64,000 bases of DNA from Vulgatibacter incomptus (GTDB taxonomy: Bacteria > Myxococcota > Myxococcia > Myxococcales > Vulgatibacteraceae), in NCBI RefSeq assembly GCF_001263175.1, contig NZ_CP012332.1:3411501-3475500 (forward strand). Direction: 5' to 3'. The notes under the pieces are model-generated. The model did no database searches, was not told the origin of the DNA, and saw nothing but the letters and a program-made list of their open reading frames with translations. A program made the translations under genes and the position numbers. Below, piece by piece: positions 47,998 through 57,187 of this stretch (position 1 is its first letter; every line of letters begins with the position of its first letter).

Positions 47998-49242
47998 TCA
48001 GCCCGGCGAGACGGTCGCCGCCTGCGCGGCGCGCCGGGTCACCCGGGCGCCGAACACGGCGCCCGAGAGAAGCACCAGGGCGGCGATCAGGAAGGCCGAG
48101 CCGGGATGCGGCAGGAGCGCGTCCGGTCCAACGGAGGCCGCGTAGACGGAGCCGAAGAACAGGGGCGACAGCACGCCGGCGATGCTCCCGACGCTGGTGT
48201 TGGCCCCCTGGAGCTGACCCTGCTCGGATTCGGAGACATGCTGGGTCATCAGCGACTGAAGCGTCGGCATCGCCACGCCCCAGAGCGCGTTCGGGAGCAC
48301 CGTCAGCGCGAACAGCCAACCGTTGGGCGCGAGGCCCATGCAGGCGATCCCGACCGCGCCCATCGAGAGACCGAAGACCATCGTCCGGCGGTCCCCGAGG
48401 CGCTTCGTGATCGGTCCGACCAGAAGGCCCTGCACGGCCATGTCCAGGACGCCGACCATGGCGAGCAGCATGCCGACCTGCCACGCGGTCCATCCGAAGC
48501 GATACCCGGCGTAGAGCACGAAGACCGCGGAGAAGACGTGGTGGGCGAAGTAGAGCAGGAAGTTCACCATGGCCAGGCCCGTCAGCTCCGCGTGCGTGCG
48601 GAGCAGCCGCAGCGCGCCCAGCGGGTTGGCGCGGCGCCAGGAGAACGCCATGCGCCGCTCGGGCGGCAGCGATTCGGGGAGGATGAACGCGCCATAGGCG
48701 AAGGAGACGGCGCTGAGCCCCGCCGCCACCCAGAACGGTGCGCGGGGCGACCACTCTCCGAGGACGCCGCCCAGCAACGGGCCGGCGACGAAGCCGGCGC
48801 TGAACGCGGCCCCGATCAACCCGTAGCCACGCGCGCGGTTCTCGGGCGCCGTGATGTCCGCCATGTAGGCGAACGCGGCGCTGAAGCTGGCCGAGGTGAC
48901 GCCGGCGACGAGACGTCCAACCGCGAGCCACCAGAGGTTCGGCGCCAGCGCCATCAGCACGTAGTCGGCGGCGAGGCCGACGGTGGAGAGGAGGATCACC
49001 GGGCGGCGGCCGAAGCGATCCGAGAGCGAGCCGATGATCGGCGACGCGACGAACTGCATCAGGGCCCAAAGGGCGATGAAGATGCCGTTCATCACGCCGG
49101 CGCGGGCGTTGGAGCCGGAGAACTGCTCGATCAGCGTCGGCAGCACCGGGATGACGATGCCCATCGCCACGACGTCGAGCATCGCGGTGACGAGGATGAA
49201 CGCGATCGCGGCTTTGCCGGCGCGAAAGGCGGGGGAAGACAT
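47998..49242 (-). CDS. MFS efflux transporter of the TetA group
   Basis: 414 aa, twelve membrane helices. Motif A-like GSLSDRFGRRPVILLS after helix 2 and the TCR-type motif GLIGAAFSAGFVAGPLLGGVLGEW, plus helix 1 VVAMGIVIPVLPTLI. Typical of the tetracycline/H+ antiporter (TetA) branch, including chromosomal relatives with other substrates. No TetR-type repressor is adjacent. Confidence 0.88.
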   Translation of the reverse strand: MSSPAFRAGKAAIAFILVTAMLDVVAMGIVIPVLPTLIEQFSGSNARAGVMNGIFIALWALMQFVASPIIGSLSDRFGRRPVILLSTVGLAADYVLMALAPNLWWLAVGRLVAGVTSASFSAAFAYMADITAPENRARGYGLIGAAFSAGFVAGPLLGGVLGEWSPRAPFWVAAGLSAVSFAYGAFILPESLPPERRMAFSWRRANPLGALRLLRTHAELTGLAMVNFLLYFAHHVFSAVFVLYAGYRFGWTAWQVGMLLAMVGVLDMAVQGLLVGPITKRLGDRRTMVFGLSMGAVGIACMGLAPNGWLFALTVLPNALWGVAMPTLQSLMTQHVSESEQGQLQGANTSVGSIAGVLSPLFFGSVYAASVGPDALLPHPGSAFLIAALVLLSGAVFGARVTRRAAQAATVSPG

Positions 49243-49426
49243 GGCGGGTGATCCGAGGAGTGCGCGCGCAGTGGACGCGCGATGGAAGAGGAAGCGAGGC
49301 CGGTCGAGCGGTGTCAGGACGCGGTGTTCATGGGAGGCCTCGGCTTTCTCGGCCGAAGTCTACACGAGCCCACGGGACGGCAGAAAGACGATCTCGAGAG
49401 CGCGCTGAAGCTCCCCGGAACGACCC

Positions 49427-50470
49427 TCAACCGCCCGCGTGAAGCACCACCTTGATCGCTCGCTCACGGGACGCGGCGGCGAAGGTGTCGTAGGCCTTCA
49501 TCATCTCCGTCAGCGCGTAGCGGTGGGTCGCCATCCGGGCGGGCTCGAGCTTTCCGGCGTTCACCATGTCGAGAAGCCGCGGCGTGCTGAAGGTGTCGAC
49601 GAGGCCGGTCCGCAGCGTGATGTTTCGGATCCAGAGCTTCTGGAGCTCGAGCTGCACCGGCTTTCCGTGGACGCCCACGTTCGCGATGTGACCGCCAGCT
49701 GCCACGATCTGCTGGCAAAGGTCGAAGGTGGCCGGGATGCCAACCGCCTCGATGGCGACGTCGACGCCGTCGCCGCCCGTATGCTCGAGGATCGCTTTCA
49801 CGACGTCCGGACGCCCGGCGTCGATGGTCTTCGTGGCGCCCAGGCTCCGCGCCACCTCCAGGCGGTTCGGATCGAGGTCGATCATCAGGAGCTCGGCGGG
49901 CGAGTAGAGCTGCGCCGTCACGAGCGCCGCGAGGCCGATGGGCCCGGCGCCGACAATGGCCACCACGTCGCCCGGCGCGACCTCGCCGTTCAGGACGCCC
50001 ACCTCGAAGCCCGTGGGGAAGATGTCGCTGAGCATCACCATCGCTTCTTCGTTCGCGTCCTTCGGCAGCCGGTAGGTGCTCGTGTCCGCGAAGGGGATCC
50101 GCACGTGCTCCGCCTGCGTGCCGTCGATCAGATGCCCCAGGATCCAGCCGCCGTTGCGGCAATGCGAGTACATGCTCCGCTTGCAGAAGTCGCAGCGCCC
50201 GCAGGACGAGATGCAGGAGATCAGCACCTTGTCGCCGACGGCGACGTTGCTCACCGCCGAGCCGACCTCCTCGACGATCCCCACCCCCTCGTGGCCGAGG
50301 ATCCGGCCGTCCTCCACCTCCGGGACGTCGCCCTTCAGGATGTGAAGGTCCGTGCCACAGATCGTGGTGGTGGTGATCCGGACGATCGCGTCCGTGGGCT
50401 CCTGCAGCTTGGGCTTCGGCTTCTCCTCCCAGCTTCGCTTTCCGGGGCCGTGGTAGACGAGCGCCTTCAT
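49427..50470 (-). CDS. Zinc-dependent alcohol dehydrogenase
   Basis: 347 aa medium-chain dehydrogenase. Catalytic zinc motif GTDLHILKGDVPEV with GHEGVGIVEEVGSAV; structural zinc Cys-set CISSCGRCDFCKRSMYSHC; NAD-binding GAGPIGLAALVTAQ followed by MIDLDPNRLE. Resembles the ADH / glutathione-independent type with a long C-terminal end. Diverges from the copper ATPase 175 bp away. Confidence 0.93.
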   Translation of the reverse strand: MKALVYHGPGKRSWEEKPKPKLQEPTDAIVRITTTTICGTDLHILKGDVPEVEDGRILGHEGVGIVEEVGSAVSNVAVGDKVLISCISSCGRCDFCKRSMYSHCRNGGWILGHLIDGTQAEHVRIPFADTSTYRLPKDANEEAMVMLSDIFPTGFEVGVLNGEVAPGDVVAIVGAGPIGLAALVTAQLYSPAELLMIDLDPNRLEVARSLGATKTIDAGRPDVVKAILEHTGGDGVDVAIEAVGIPATFDLCQQIVAAGGHIANVGVHGKPVQLELQKLWIRNITLRTGLVDTFSTPRLLDMVNAGKLEPARMATHRYALTEMMKAYDTFAAASRERAIKVVLHAGG

Positions 50471-50581
50471 CTTGCGATCCTCGTTGGCAGGAGACCGACG
50501 GTAGCCGGACCGAGCGCCGGAGCTCCACGACGCAGACGGGGGGCGAGGGCTTCGTCTGCCGAGGTCCCGTAACGATTTGAC

Positions 50582-50598
50582 CTTTCCATCGTTGAAAG
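50582..50598. promoter_or_regulatory. Candidate MerR-type operator before the copper ATPase
   Basis: TTGACC followed by CTTTC--GAAAG arms separated by seven bases lies ~50 bp before the ATPase start. CueR-like regulators bind such spaced palindromes, but no regulator gene is nearby. Confidence 0.35.
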
Positions 50599-50644
50599 CC
50601 TCAGCGTGGCCGTTAGACAACGGATCGAGCCGAGGAGTCGACGA

Positions 50645-52917
50645 ATGGAAACCTCCGGGACCACCCGCATCGAAGAGACCGTCAGCCTGCCCGTCGAGGG
50701 AATGAGCTGCGCCTCCTGCGTGGGCCGCGTGGAACGGGCGCTGAAGGCCGTCCCCGGAGTGGCCTCGGCCAGCGTGAACCTCGCCACCGAGCGCGCAGAG
50801 GTCACGCTCTCCGAGCCGATCGAGCGCGTGTCGCTCGTGCGGGCGATCGAGAGGGCCGGCTACATGGTCCCGGGCTACGTCCCTGGGCCGCTCGAAGGGT
50901 CCTCCGAGACCGACGGGGCAGAAGAGCGCCGCGCAGCGGCGGACCGAGCCCTCCGGCGCGACCTCCTCCTGGCCGTGGCCCTGACCTTGCCGAGCGTCGC
51001 GCTGGACATGGGCACGCATCTCTTCCCCGCCTTCCACCACCTCGTCGTGCGCGGGGTCGGCCTGCAGCTCAGCTGGTGGATCCAGTTCGCGCTGACCACG
51101 GCGGTGCTGATCGGCCCCGGCCAGCGCTTCTTCCGGACGGGGATCCCCGCGCTCCTGCGCCGTGCGCCGGACATGAGCTCCCTCGTCGCAGTCGGCACGA
51201 CGGCGGCCTACGCCTTCTCGGTGGTGGCGACCTTCGCCCCCTCCCTCCTCCCGGAAGGCACGGTCCACGTCTACTACGAGGCGGCCGCTCTAATCGTCAC
51301 CCTGATCCTCTTCGGCCGCTTCCTGGAGGCGCGCGCCAAGGGGCGGACCTCCGAGGCGATCAAGCGCCTGATCGGCCTGCAGCCGAAGACCGCGCGCGTC
51401 CGAAGGGGCCGACGCGTCGTGGAGATCGCCGTGGCGAACGTCTCCCCCGGAGACCTGGTCGAGGTTCGCCCCGGCGAGCGGGTTCCCGTCGACGGCGAGG
51501 TCGTCGAAGGCGGGAGCTTCATCGACGAGTCCATGATCACCGGCGAGCCCGTCCCGGTAGAGAAGCGCCCTGGCGCCCGGGTCGTGGGCGGCACGATCAA
51601 CCAGACCGGCGCATTCGCCTTCCGGGCCACCGCCGTCGGCGGCCAGACCGTCCTCGCCCAGATCATCCGCATGGTGGAGCAGGCGCAGGGCTCGAAGCTC
51701 CCGGTCCAGGCCGTGGTGGACAAGGTGACGATGTGGTTCGTTCCCGCCGTCATGGCGGCGGCTGGGATCACGTTTGTCGCCTGGCTGGTCTGGGGCCCCG
51801 AGCCCGCCCTCACCTTCGGCCTCGTCAACGCGGTCGCGGTGCTGATCGTCGCGTGCCCCTGCTCCATGGGCCTGGCCACGCCGACCTCGATCATGGTGGG
51901 CACCGGCCGCGGCGCCGAGCTGGGCGTCCTCTTCCGGAAGGGCGAAGCCCTGCAGCTCCTCCAGGAGGCCAAGGTCGTCGCCGTCGACAAGACCGGAACC
52001 CTCACCGAGGGGAGGCCCGCGCTCACCGATCTCGAGGTGGCGGACGGCTTCGATCGGGTCGAGGTGCTGGCGAAGATCGCCGCCGTCGAGAACAATTCCG
52101 AGCATCCCATCGCCCGCGCGATCGTCGATGCGGCCGGAGGCCTCTCCCTTCCGGTGGTCGAGGGCTTCGAGTCCGTGACCGGTTTCGGCGTCGCCGCCCG
52201 GGTGGGCGACACCCGGGTCGCGATCGGCGCCGATCGTTACATGAAGCGGCTCGGCCTCGATCCCTCCGCGTTCGCGGACGTCGCGCGGCGGCTGGGCGAC
52301 GAAGGGAAGACGCCGCTCTACGCCGCCATCGACGGCAGGCTCGCCTGCATCCTCGCCGTGGCCGATTCCATCAAGGAGTCCACGCCGAGGGCGATCGCGG
52401 CCCTGCACGCGCTCGGCCTGAAGGTCGCCATGATCACGGGCGACAGCCGCCGCACCGCCGAGGCGATCGCCAGGCGCCTCGGGATCGACGAGGTCGTCGC
52501 GGAGGTCCTCCCGAGGGCAAGGTGGAGGCGGTCCGCCGGCTGAAGGCGGAGCACGGCCGGCTGGCCTTCGTCGGCGACGGGATCAACGACGCGCCGGCGC
52601 TCGCCGAAGCCGACGTCGGCCTCGCGATCGGCACCGGCACCGACGTCGCCATCGAGGCGGCGGACATGGTGCTGATGTCGGGGAGCCTGGAGGGCGTGCC
52701 GAACGCGATCGCCTTGTCTGCATCGACGATTCGGAACATCCGGCAGAACCTCTTCTGGGCGTTCGCGTACAACGTCTCGCTGATCCCGATCGCAGCCGGC
52801 GTCCTCTACCCGGTGAACGGCGTGCTGCTGTCCCCGATCTTCGCCGCCGGCGCCATGGCGCTCTCCAGCGTCTTCGTCCTCGGCAACGCGCTGCGGCTGC
52901 GCCGCTTCCACCCGTGA
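50645..52917 (+). pseudogene. copA: Copper-type P1B-ATPase, one-base frameshift
   Basis: Translating from 50645 ([11 protein letters not shown]) gives an N-terminal heavy-metal domain with GMSCASC, then six to eight membrane helices, the TGEP phosphatase motif, the transmembrane CPC motif in [14 protein letters not shown], and DKTGTL (Asp about 447). The reading frame is lost at CCC 52510-52512 (EVLP then ARWRRSAG). The adjacent frame continues as [35 protein letters not shown] to a stop at 52917. Adding one C gives 757 aa, the normal length. Without it the hydrolase domain lacks GDGIND and the last helices. It exports Cu+ from the cytoplasm. Confidence 0.88.
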
Positions 52918-52960
52918 GATTGGGTCGCGGCGCGTCCGCGACTCGTCTATTTTTCGGACC

Positions 52961-53500
52961 ATGCTTGGACCCACGCTCTACACCGACCGCCTGATCCTCC
53001 GCCCGCCAGTCCGGGAAGACCTCGACGGATGGGCGGCCTTCATGGCCGACCCGGAGAGCGCCCGCTTCGTAGGCGGCCTACAGTCCCGCCACGGCTCCTG
53101 GCGCGGCCTGGCGGCGGTCACTGGCTCCTGGGCGCTGCAGGGCTTCGGCATGTTCTCCGTCATCGAGAGGGCGAGCGGCCGGTGGATGGGCCGCCTGGGC
53201 CCCTGGCAGCCGGAGGAATGGCCCGGCACCGAGGTCGGGTGGGGCCTCGCTCGCGAGGCCTGGGGCAAGGGCTACGCCACCGAGGGCTCTGCCGCAGCCA
53301 TCGACTGGGCCTTCGAGCGCCTCGGCTGGACCGAGGTGATCCACACCATCGACCCCGCCAACGAGGGTTCGAGGAAGGTGGCGGCGCGGCTCGGCTCGAC
53401 CCTCCTCAGGCTCGGCCGGCTCCCGGCTCCCTTCGACAACGTCGAGATGGAGATCTGGGGCCAGAGCCGCGACGCGTGGAGAGCGAGACGGCGGGCTTGA
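52961..53500 (+). CDS. GNAT-family acetyltransferase (RimJ/RimL type)
   Basis: 179 aa. Acceptor-side LYTDRLILRPPVREDLDGWAAFM, the acetyl-CoA block VGWGLAREAWGKGYATEGSAAAIDWAFERLGWTEVIHTIDPANEGSRKVAARLG, and the usual C-terminal strand. It acetylates an N-terminus or small molecule. Followed 34 bp later by an MFS pump, perhaps co-transcribed. Confidence 0.92.
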   Translation: MLGPTLYTDRLILRPPVREDLDGWAAFMADPESARFVGGLQSRHGSWRGLAAVTGSWALQGFGMFSVIERASGRWMGRLGPWQPEEWPGTEVGWGLAREAWGKGYATEGSAAAIDWAFERLGWTEVIHTIDPANEGSRKVAARLGSTLLRLGRLPAPFDNVEMEIWGQSRDAWRARRRA

Positions 53501-53534
53501 CGGCGCCACCGCTTCGTCGCGATCTGGGCCGCCC

Positions 53535-54749
53535 ATGAAGACACCGTCGACGCGCCGCCTGACGCTGGTGCTCGGAACCCTCTCCGCTATCGGCCCCTTC
53601 TCCATCGACATGTACCTGCCGAGCTTCCCCACGCTCGCGCGCTCGCTCGGCACCTCGGTGTCGTCGGTGCAGCTGACTCTCGCGACCTACCTCGCGGGAC
53701 TCGCGGCCGGACAGCTCCTCTACGGCCCCCTGGCGGATCGCCTCGGCAGGCGCACGCCCCTCCTCGCAGGCCTTGCGCTCTACGTCGCGGCCTCCCTCGC
53801 CTGTGCGGCTGCGCCGGACCTGCCCTTCCTCGCGGCGGCCCGCTTCGTCCAGGCGCTGGGCGGATGCGCCGGAATGGTGATCGCGCGCGCCGTGGTCCGG
53901 GACTTCTTCGACGAGCGGGAGTCGGCGCGGCTCTACTCGTCGCTGATGCTGGTGATGGGTGCAGCGCCCATCCTCGCGCCGCTGGTCGGTGGCCAGCTCC
54001 TCGCCCACGCCGGCTGGCGGGCGATCTTCGTCACCCTCGCCGGCATCGGCGCGGCCATGTTCACCCTCGTGGCGACGTCGCTGCCCGAGAGCCTCCCCGT
54101 CGACGCGCGCCGACGCCAGGGCTTCCGCGAGATCGCGCGCTCCCTCGGCGAGCTCCTGCGCCAGCTTCCCTTCGTTCGCCTCAGCCTCGCCGGCGGCGCG
54201 ATGCAGGCGGCGATGTTCGCGTACATCGCCGGGTCGCCCTTCGTCTTCATCGAGCTCCACGGCGTCCCCGCCGAGCGCTTCGGGCTCATCTTCGGCACCA
54301 ACGCCTTTGGCCTGATCGCGGCCTCGCAGATCAACCGCTGGCTGGTTCCCCGCCTCGGCGTCCTTCGGGTCCTCCGCACGGCCATCGCCGGTGCAGCGCT
54401 CGCCTACGTGGGCCTCCTGATCGCCGCCGGCAGCGGCGCGGGCCTGCCGGTGATCCTCCCCCTGATCTTCGTGGGCATCGCGTCCGTTGGCTTCGCGCTG
54501 CCGAACTCCACCGCCCTCGCAATGGCGCCCCAGGGCAAGCGCGCGGGCCTCGCCTCGGCGCTCCTCGGGACCCTGCAGACCACCTGCGGCGCTCTCGCCT
54601 CTACCTTGGTGAGCGCGCTGGCGGACGGCTCCGCTCAGCCCATGGCGGCGGTCATGCTCGGTTGCGGACTCCTCGCCCTCGTCGCCGCCGCCCCCTTCGG
54701 CTGGAAGGGCATCTCTTCCGAGCGGGGCGAGCTTCGGCCGAGCTCGTAG
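53535..54749 (+). CDS. Bcr/CflA-family drug-efflux MFS transporter
   Basis: 404 aa with twelve membrane helices. Bcr/CflA start FSIDMYLPSFPTLARSLGTSVSSVQLTLATYLAGLAAGQLLYGPLADRLGRRTPLLAG and the FVQALGGCAGMVIARAVVRDFF motif of the family. Exports drugs such as bicyclomycin or chloramphenicol, or other small molecules. The ATG overlaps no other gene. Confidence 0.94.
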   Translation: MKTPSTRRLTLVLGTLSAIGPFSIDMYLPSFPTLARSLGTSVSSVQLTLATYLAGLAAGQLLYGPLADRLGRRTPLLAGLALYVAASLACAAAPDLPFLAAARFVQALGGCAGMVIARAVVRDFFDERESARLYSSLMLVMGAAPILAPLVGGQLLAHAGWRAIFVTLAGIGAAMFTLVATSLPESLPVDARRRQGFREIARSLGELLRQLPFVRLSLAGGAMQAAMFAYIAGSPFVFIELHGVPAERFGLIFGTNAFGLIAASQINRWLVPRLGVLRVLRTAIAGAALAYVGLLIAAGSGAGLPVILPLIFVGIASVGFALPNSTALAMAPQGKRAGLASALLGTLQTTCGALASTLVSALADGSAQPMAAVMLGCGLLALVAAAPFGWKGISSERGELRPSS

Positions 54750-54844
54750 CCTCGAGCTGGTCAGGTGTCGGCTACTGGCTCTTCGACACCTGCTGACGGT
54801 TTGCGGTTCGAACACATGGGCTATGATCGGACGAGGAGGTCCCG

Positions 54845-55300
54845 ATGCCGCCCAAGGAACCCAAGCCCCGCTCCAAGGCAAAGACGAAGGCAGGCGACGG
54901 CCGAACCGCTCCCGCCGTCGTCGCCTTCCTGCAGGGCCTCGAGCATCCGCTGAAGGGCGAGCTCGACCGGCTGCGCCAGCTCATCCTCGGACTCGACCCC
55001 GCGATCCACGAAGAGATCAAGTGGAACGCGCCCAGCTTCCGCACAGAGGATCACTTCGCCACCTTCCACCTCCGCGCGAAGGACCGCCTCTCCCTCATCC
55101 TGCACACGGGCGCCAAAGTGAAAGGCGCCGCCACCACGGGTGTACAGGTAGCCGATCCCGACCGCATCCTGGATTGGCTCGCAAAGGATCGAGCGGTCGT
55201 GACGATCCGAAGCGCCGAGGAGCTCGAAGCGAAGCGCGGCGCTCTCGAAGCGCTCTTGCGGAACTGGATCCGTGCCCTGCCCAGTCGAGGTGAGTCGTGA
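54845..55300 (+). CDS. DUF1801-family protein
   Basis: 151 aa. A Lys-rich N-terminal ~30 residues, then the DUF1801 fold: VVAFLQGLEHPLKGELDRLRQLILGLDPAIHEEIKWNAPSF, ATFHLRAKDRLSLILHTGAKVKG. The family resembles the YdhG/YdeI fold, of unknown function. The stop overlaps the GTG start of the next gene (GTGA, 55297-55300). GAGGAGG upstream of ATG 54845. Confidence 0.85.
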   Translation: MPPKEPKPRSKAKTKAGDGRTAPAVVAFLQGLEHPLKGELDRLRQLILGLDPAIHEEIKWNAPSFRTEDHFATFHLRAKDRLSLILHTGAKVKGAATTGVQVADPDRILDWLAKDRAVVTIRSAEELEAKRGALEALLRNWIRALPSRGES

Positions 55301-56199
55301 GCAGTCCGATCGTTCCTTGTCTCTGGTTCGACGATCAGGCCGAGGAAGCCGCAAGCTTCTATACGAAGACCTTCCCCAAGGGTCGCGTCACGGCCGTGTC
55401 GCACTATTCGGAGTCCCGCGACAACCCCGGCGGCAAACCGCGCGGGAGCGTCCTCACGGTGGAGTTCGAGATCGCCGGGCAGCGCTTCACCGCGCTCAAC
55501 GGCGGACCCATTTTCGTCATCAATCCGAGCATCTCGTTCTTCGCCCACGTCGACGAGGTGGGCGAGGCCGAGCGACTCTTCGGCTTGCTCTCCGACGGCG
55601 GCGACGTGCTCATGCCCTTCGGCTCCTATCCCTGGAGCGAGGGATTCGGCTGGGCGAAGGATCGCTTCGGCGTCTCGTGGCAGGTGATCGCGGGTCGGCG
55701 CGCGCCCGGCAGTGCCTCGATCGTGCCGTGCCTGATGTTCACGGACGCCCAGAAGGGGAAAGCGAACGAGGCGATGGAGGCCTATGTCCGCATCTTCCCC
55801 GGCGGAAAGATCCAGAGCGTGGAGCGCTACGCCGCCGGCGAGGGACCGACGGGCACCGTCAAGCACGCGCGATTCGTCGTGGCCGGCCAGGACCTGATCG
55901 CGATGGACAGCCCCATCGAGCACGGCTTCGGGTTCAACGGAGCAGTCTCGCTGCAGGTGATGTGCAAGGACCAGGGCGAGGTGGACCGCTACTGGGAGGC
56001 GCTCTCGGAAGGAGGCGAGCGCGGCCCCTGCGGATGGCTGAAGGATCGCTTCGGCCTCTCCTGGCAGATCGTCCCGATCGCCATGGTCGAGTGGATGGCC
56101 AGCCGGGACGCCGCGGCACGCGACCGAGCGTTCGAGGCGATGTTGGGCATGAAAAAGCTCGATGTCGCCGCACTCCAGGCGGCGTTCGAGGGGCGGTGA
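55297..56199 (+). CDS. VOC-family protein, tandem PhnB-like domains
   Basis: 300 aa with GTG start. Two homologous halves, each of the PhnB/3-demethylubiquinone-methyltransferase-like VOC fold: PCLWFDDQAEEAASFYTKTFPKGRV and PCLMFTDAQKGKANEAMEAYVRIFPGGKI, with matching FGYPWSEGFGWAKDRFG and RGPCGWLKDRFGLSWQIVP ends. Function unknown. Translationally coupled to the DUF1801 gene. Confidence 0.88.
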   Translation: MSSPIVPCLWFDDQAEEAASFYTKTFPKGRVTAVSHYSESRDNPGGKPRGSVLTVEFEIAGQRFTALNGGPIFVINPSISFFAHVDEVGEAERLFGLLSDGGDVLMPFGSYPWSEGFGWAKDRFGVSWQVIAGRRAPGSASIVPCLMFTDAQKGKANEAMEAYVRIFPGGKIQSVERYAAGEGPTGTVKHARFVVAGQDLIAMDSPIEHGFGFNGAVSLQVMCKDQGEVDRYWEALSEGGERGPCGWLKDRFGLSWQIVPIAMVEWMASRDAAARDRAFEAMLGMKKLDVAALQAAFEGR

Positions 56200-56203
56200 C
56201 CCG

Positions 56204-56581
56204 TCAGGCGCTCGTGATGTGGAAGATGTTCCCGTCCGGATCCTTGAACCACGCCATCTTCCGGCCGTCCGCCACGTGGAAGTCGCCCTCTCGCTTGAGC
56301 CCCGGCATGTCGTAGTGCTCGAATCGGACGCCACGGGATCCGAGCCAGCGCATGACGGCGTCGAAGTCGTTGCCGACCCTCCACGCAAGCGCGGTGGCCT
56401 TGTTCGTGCCGGCGTATTCCGACTGGTAGACGATGATCTCGGTGTGTCCCGCCTTGTAGACGACCGCTCCGCCGCCTACGTCGGCTACGCGGGTCAGGCC
56501 AAGGGTGCCCTCGTAGAAGGCCTTCGCGCTCTTCACATCCCGCACGGCAAGGCTCGCGATCGCATCCCGCTCCGCCAGCAT
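56204..56581 (-). CDS. VOC-family (glyoxalase-like) protein
   Basis: 125 aa from ATG 56581. One VOC domain: IASLAVRDVKSAKAFYEGTLGLTRV, FDAVMRWLGSRGVRFEHYD and AWFKDPDGNIFHI, where H/E/E metal ligands could form a site. Could be a glyoxalase, fosfomycin or bleomycin-type resistance protein. An in-frame ATG at 56623 is possible but adds 14 unrelated residues. Convergent with the PhnB-like gene. Confidence 0.85.
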   Translation of the reverse strand: MLAERDAIASLAVRDVKSAKAFYEGTLGLTRVADVGGGAVVYKAGHTEIIVYQSEYAGTNKATALAWRVGNDFDAVMRWLGSRGVRFEHYDMPGLKREGDFHVADGRKMAWFKDPDGNIFHITSA

Positions 56582-56670
56582 CCCGGCCTCCTCCCTTCGA
56601 TGGGTCGAGCGAAATCTGGCCACCGCCCCGCAGGCGGCAACCGAGCCGGATCGAGGACGCTCGGACGGCC

Positions 56671-57030
56671 TCAGAGCAACGAAGCGAGCACCTCGAGCTG
56701 GAGCCTGAGCTTGCGGGCTTCGTCATCCCGCCCCAGCGCCGCATACGTCTCGGCCGCCTCGCGCCTCTCCTGCATCTCGCGCTCGACGATCGCGGCCACC
56801 GCTTCCGGGCTCAGCACCCGTCGCGCGACCTCGCCTGCGCCGACCCCCGCGACGCCGCCAGCGATCACGCCGTGCTGAACCGGCGGGGCCGCGCTCGAGT
56901 CCGCCGCTTCGGCGTTGTCGATTGCCGCCAGCGTCTCGCGAATTACTGCCACCGCGTGCGATTGCCGAGCACGGAGCGCTTCTCGCAACGCCGCGCGCAA
57001 CAAGCTCTTCCACTCCTCGACGCCTCTCAT
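56671..57030 (-). CDS. YqeY-like (GatB/YqeY domain) short protein
   Basis: 119 aa from ATG 57030. N-terminal helix WKSLLRAALREALRARQSHAVAVIRETLAAIDNAE and C-terminal LSPEAVAAIVEREMQERREAAETYAALGRDDEARKLRLQLEVLASLL resemble the YqeY family, which is related to the tRNA-binding tail domain of GatB. A GGVAGVGAGE insertion in the middle is unusual. It ends in SLL rather than the usual YLP. Function unknown. Confidence 0.7.
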   Translation of the reverse strand: MRGVEEWKSLLRAALREALRARQSHAVAVIRETLAAIDNAEAADSSAAPPVQHGVIAGGVAGVGAGEVARRVLSPEAVAAIVEREMQERREAAETYAALGRDDEARKLRLQLEVLASLL

Positions 57031-57187
57031 CCTTGATCCTCCGGGGTACGGTTTCCGCTCATAACGCCAGCTTGCCCAGCGCGCATCATTGGACGCCCCA
57101 CCCCACGCGGAACTCGGTTGACTCCTGGGCCGGCGAGCCACTAAGAGGCGCGCGCGTTGATACGGGGAGTATCAGGGGAGAAACATC

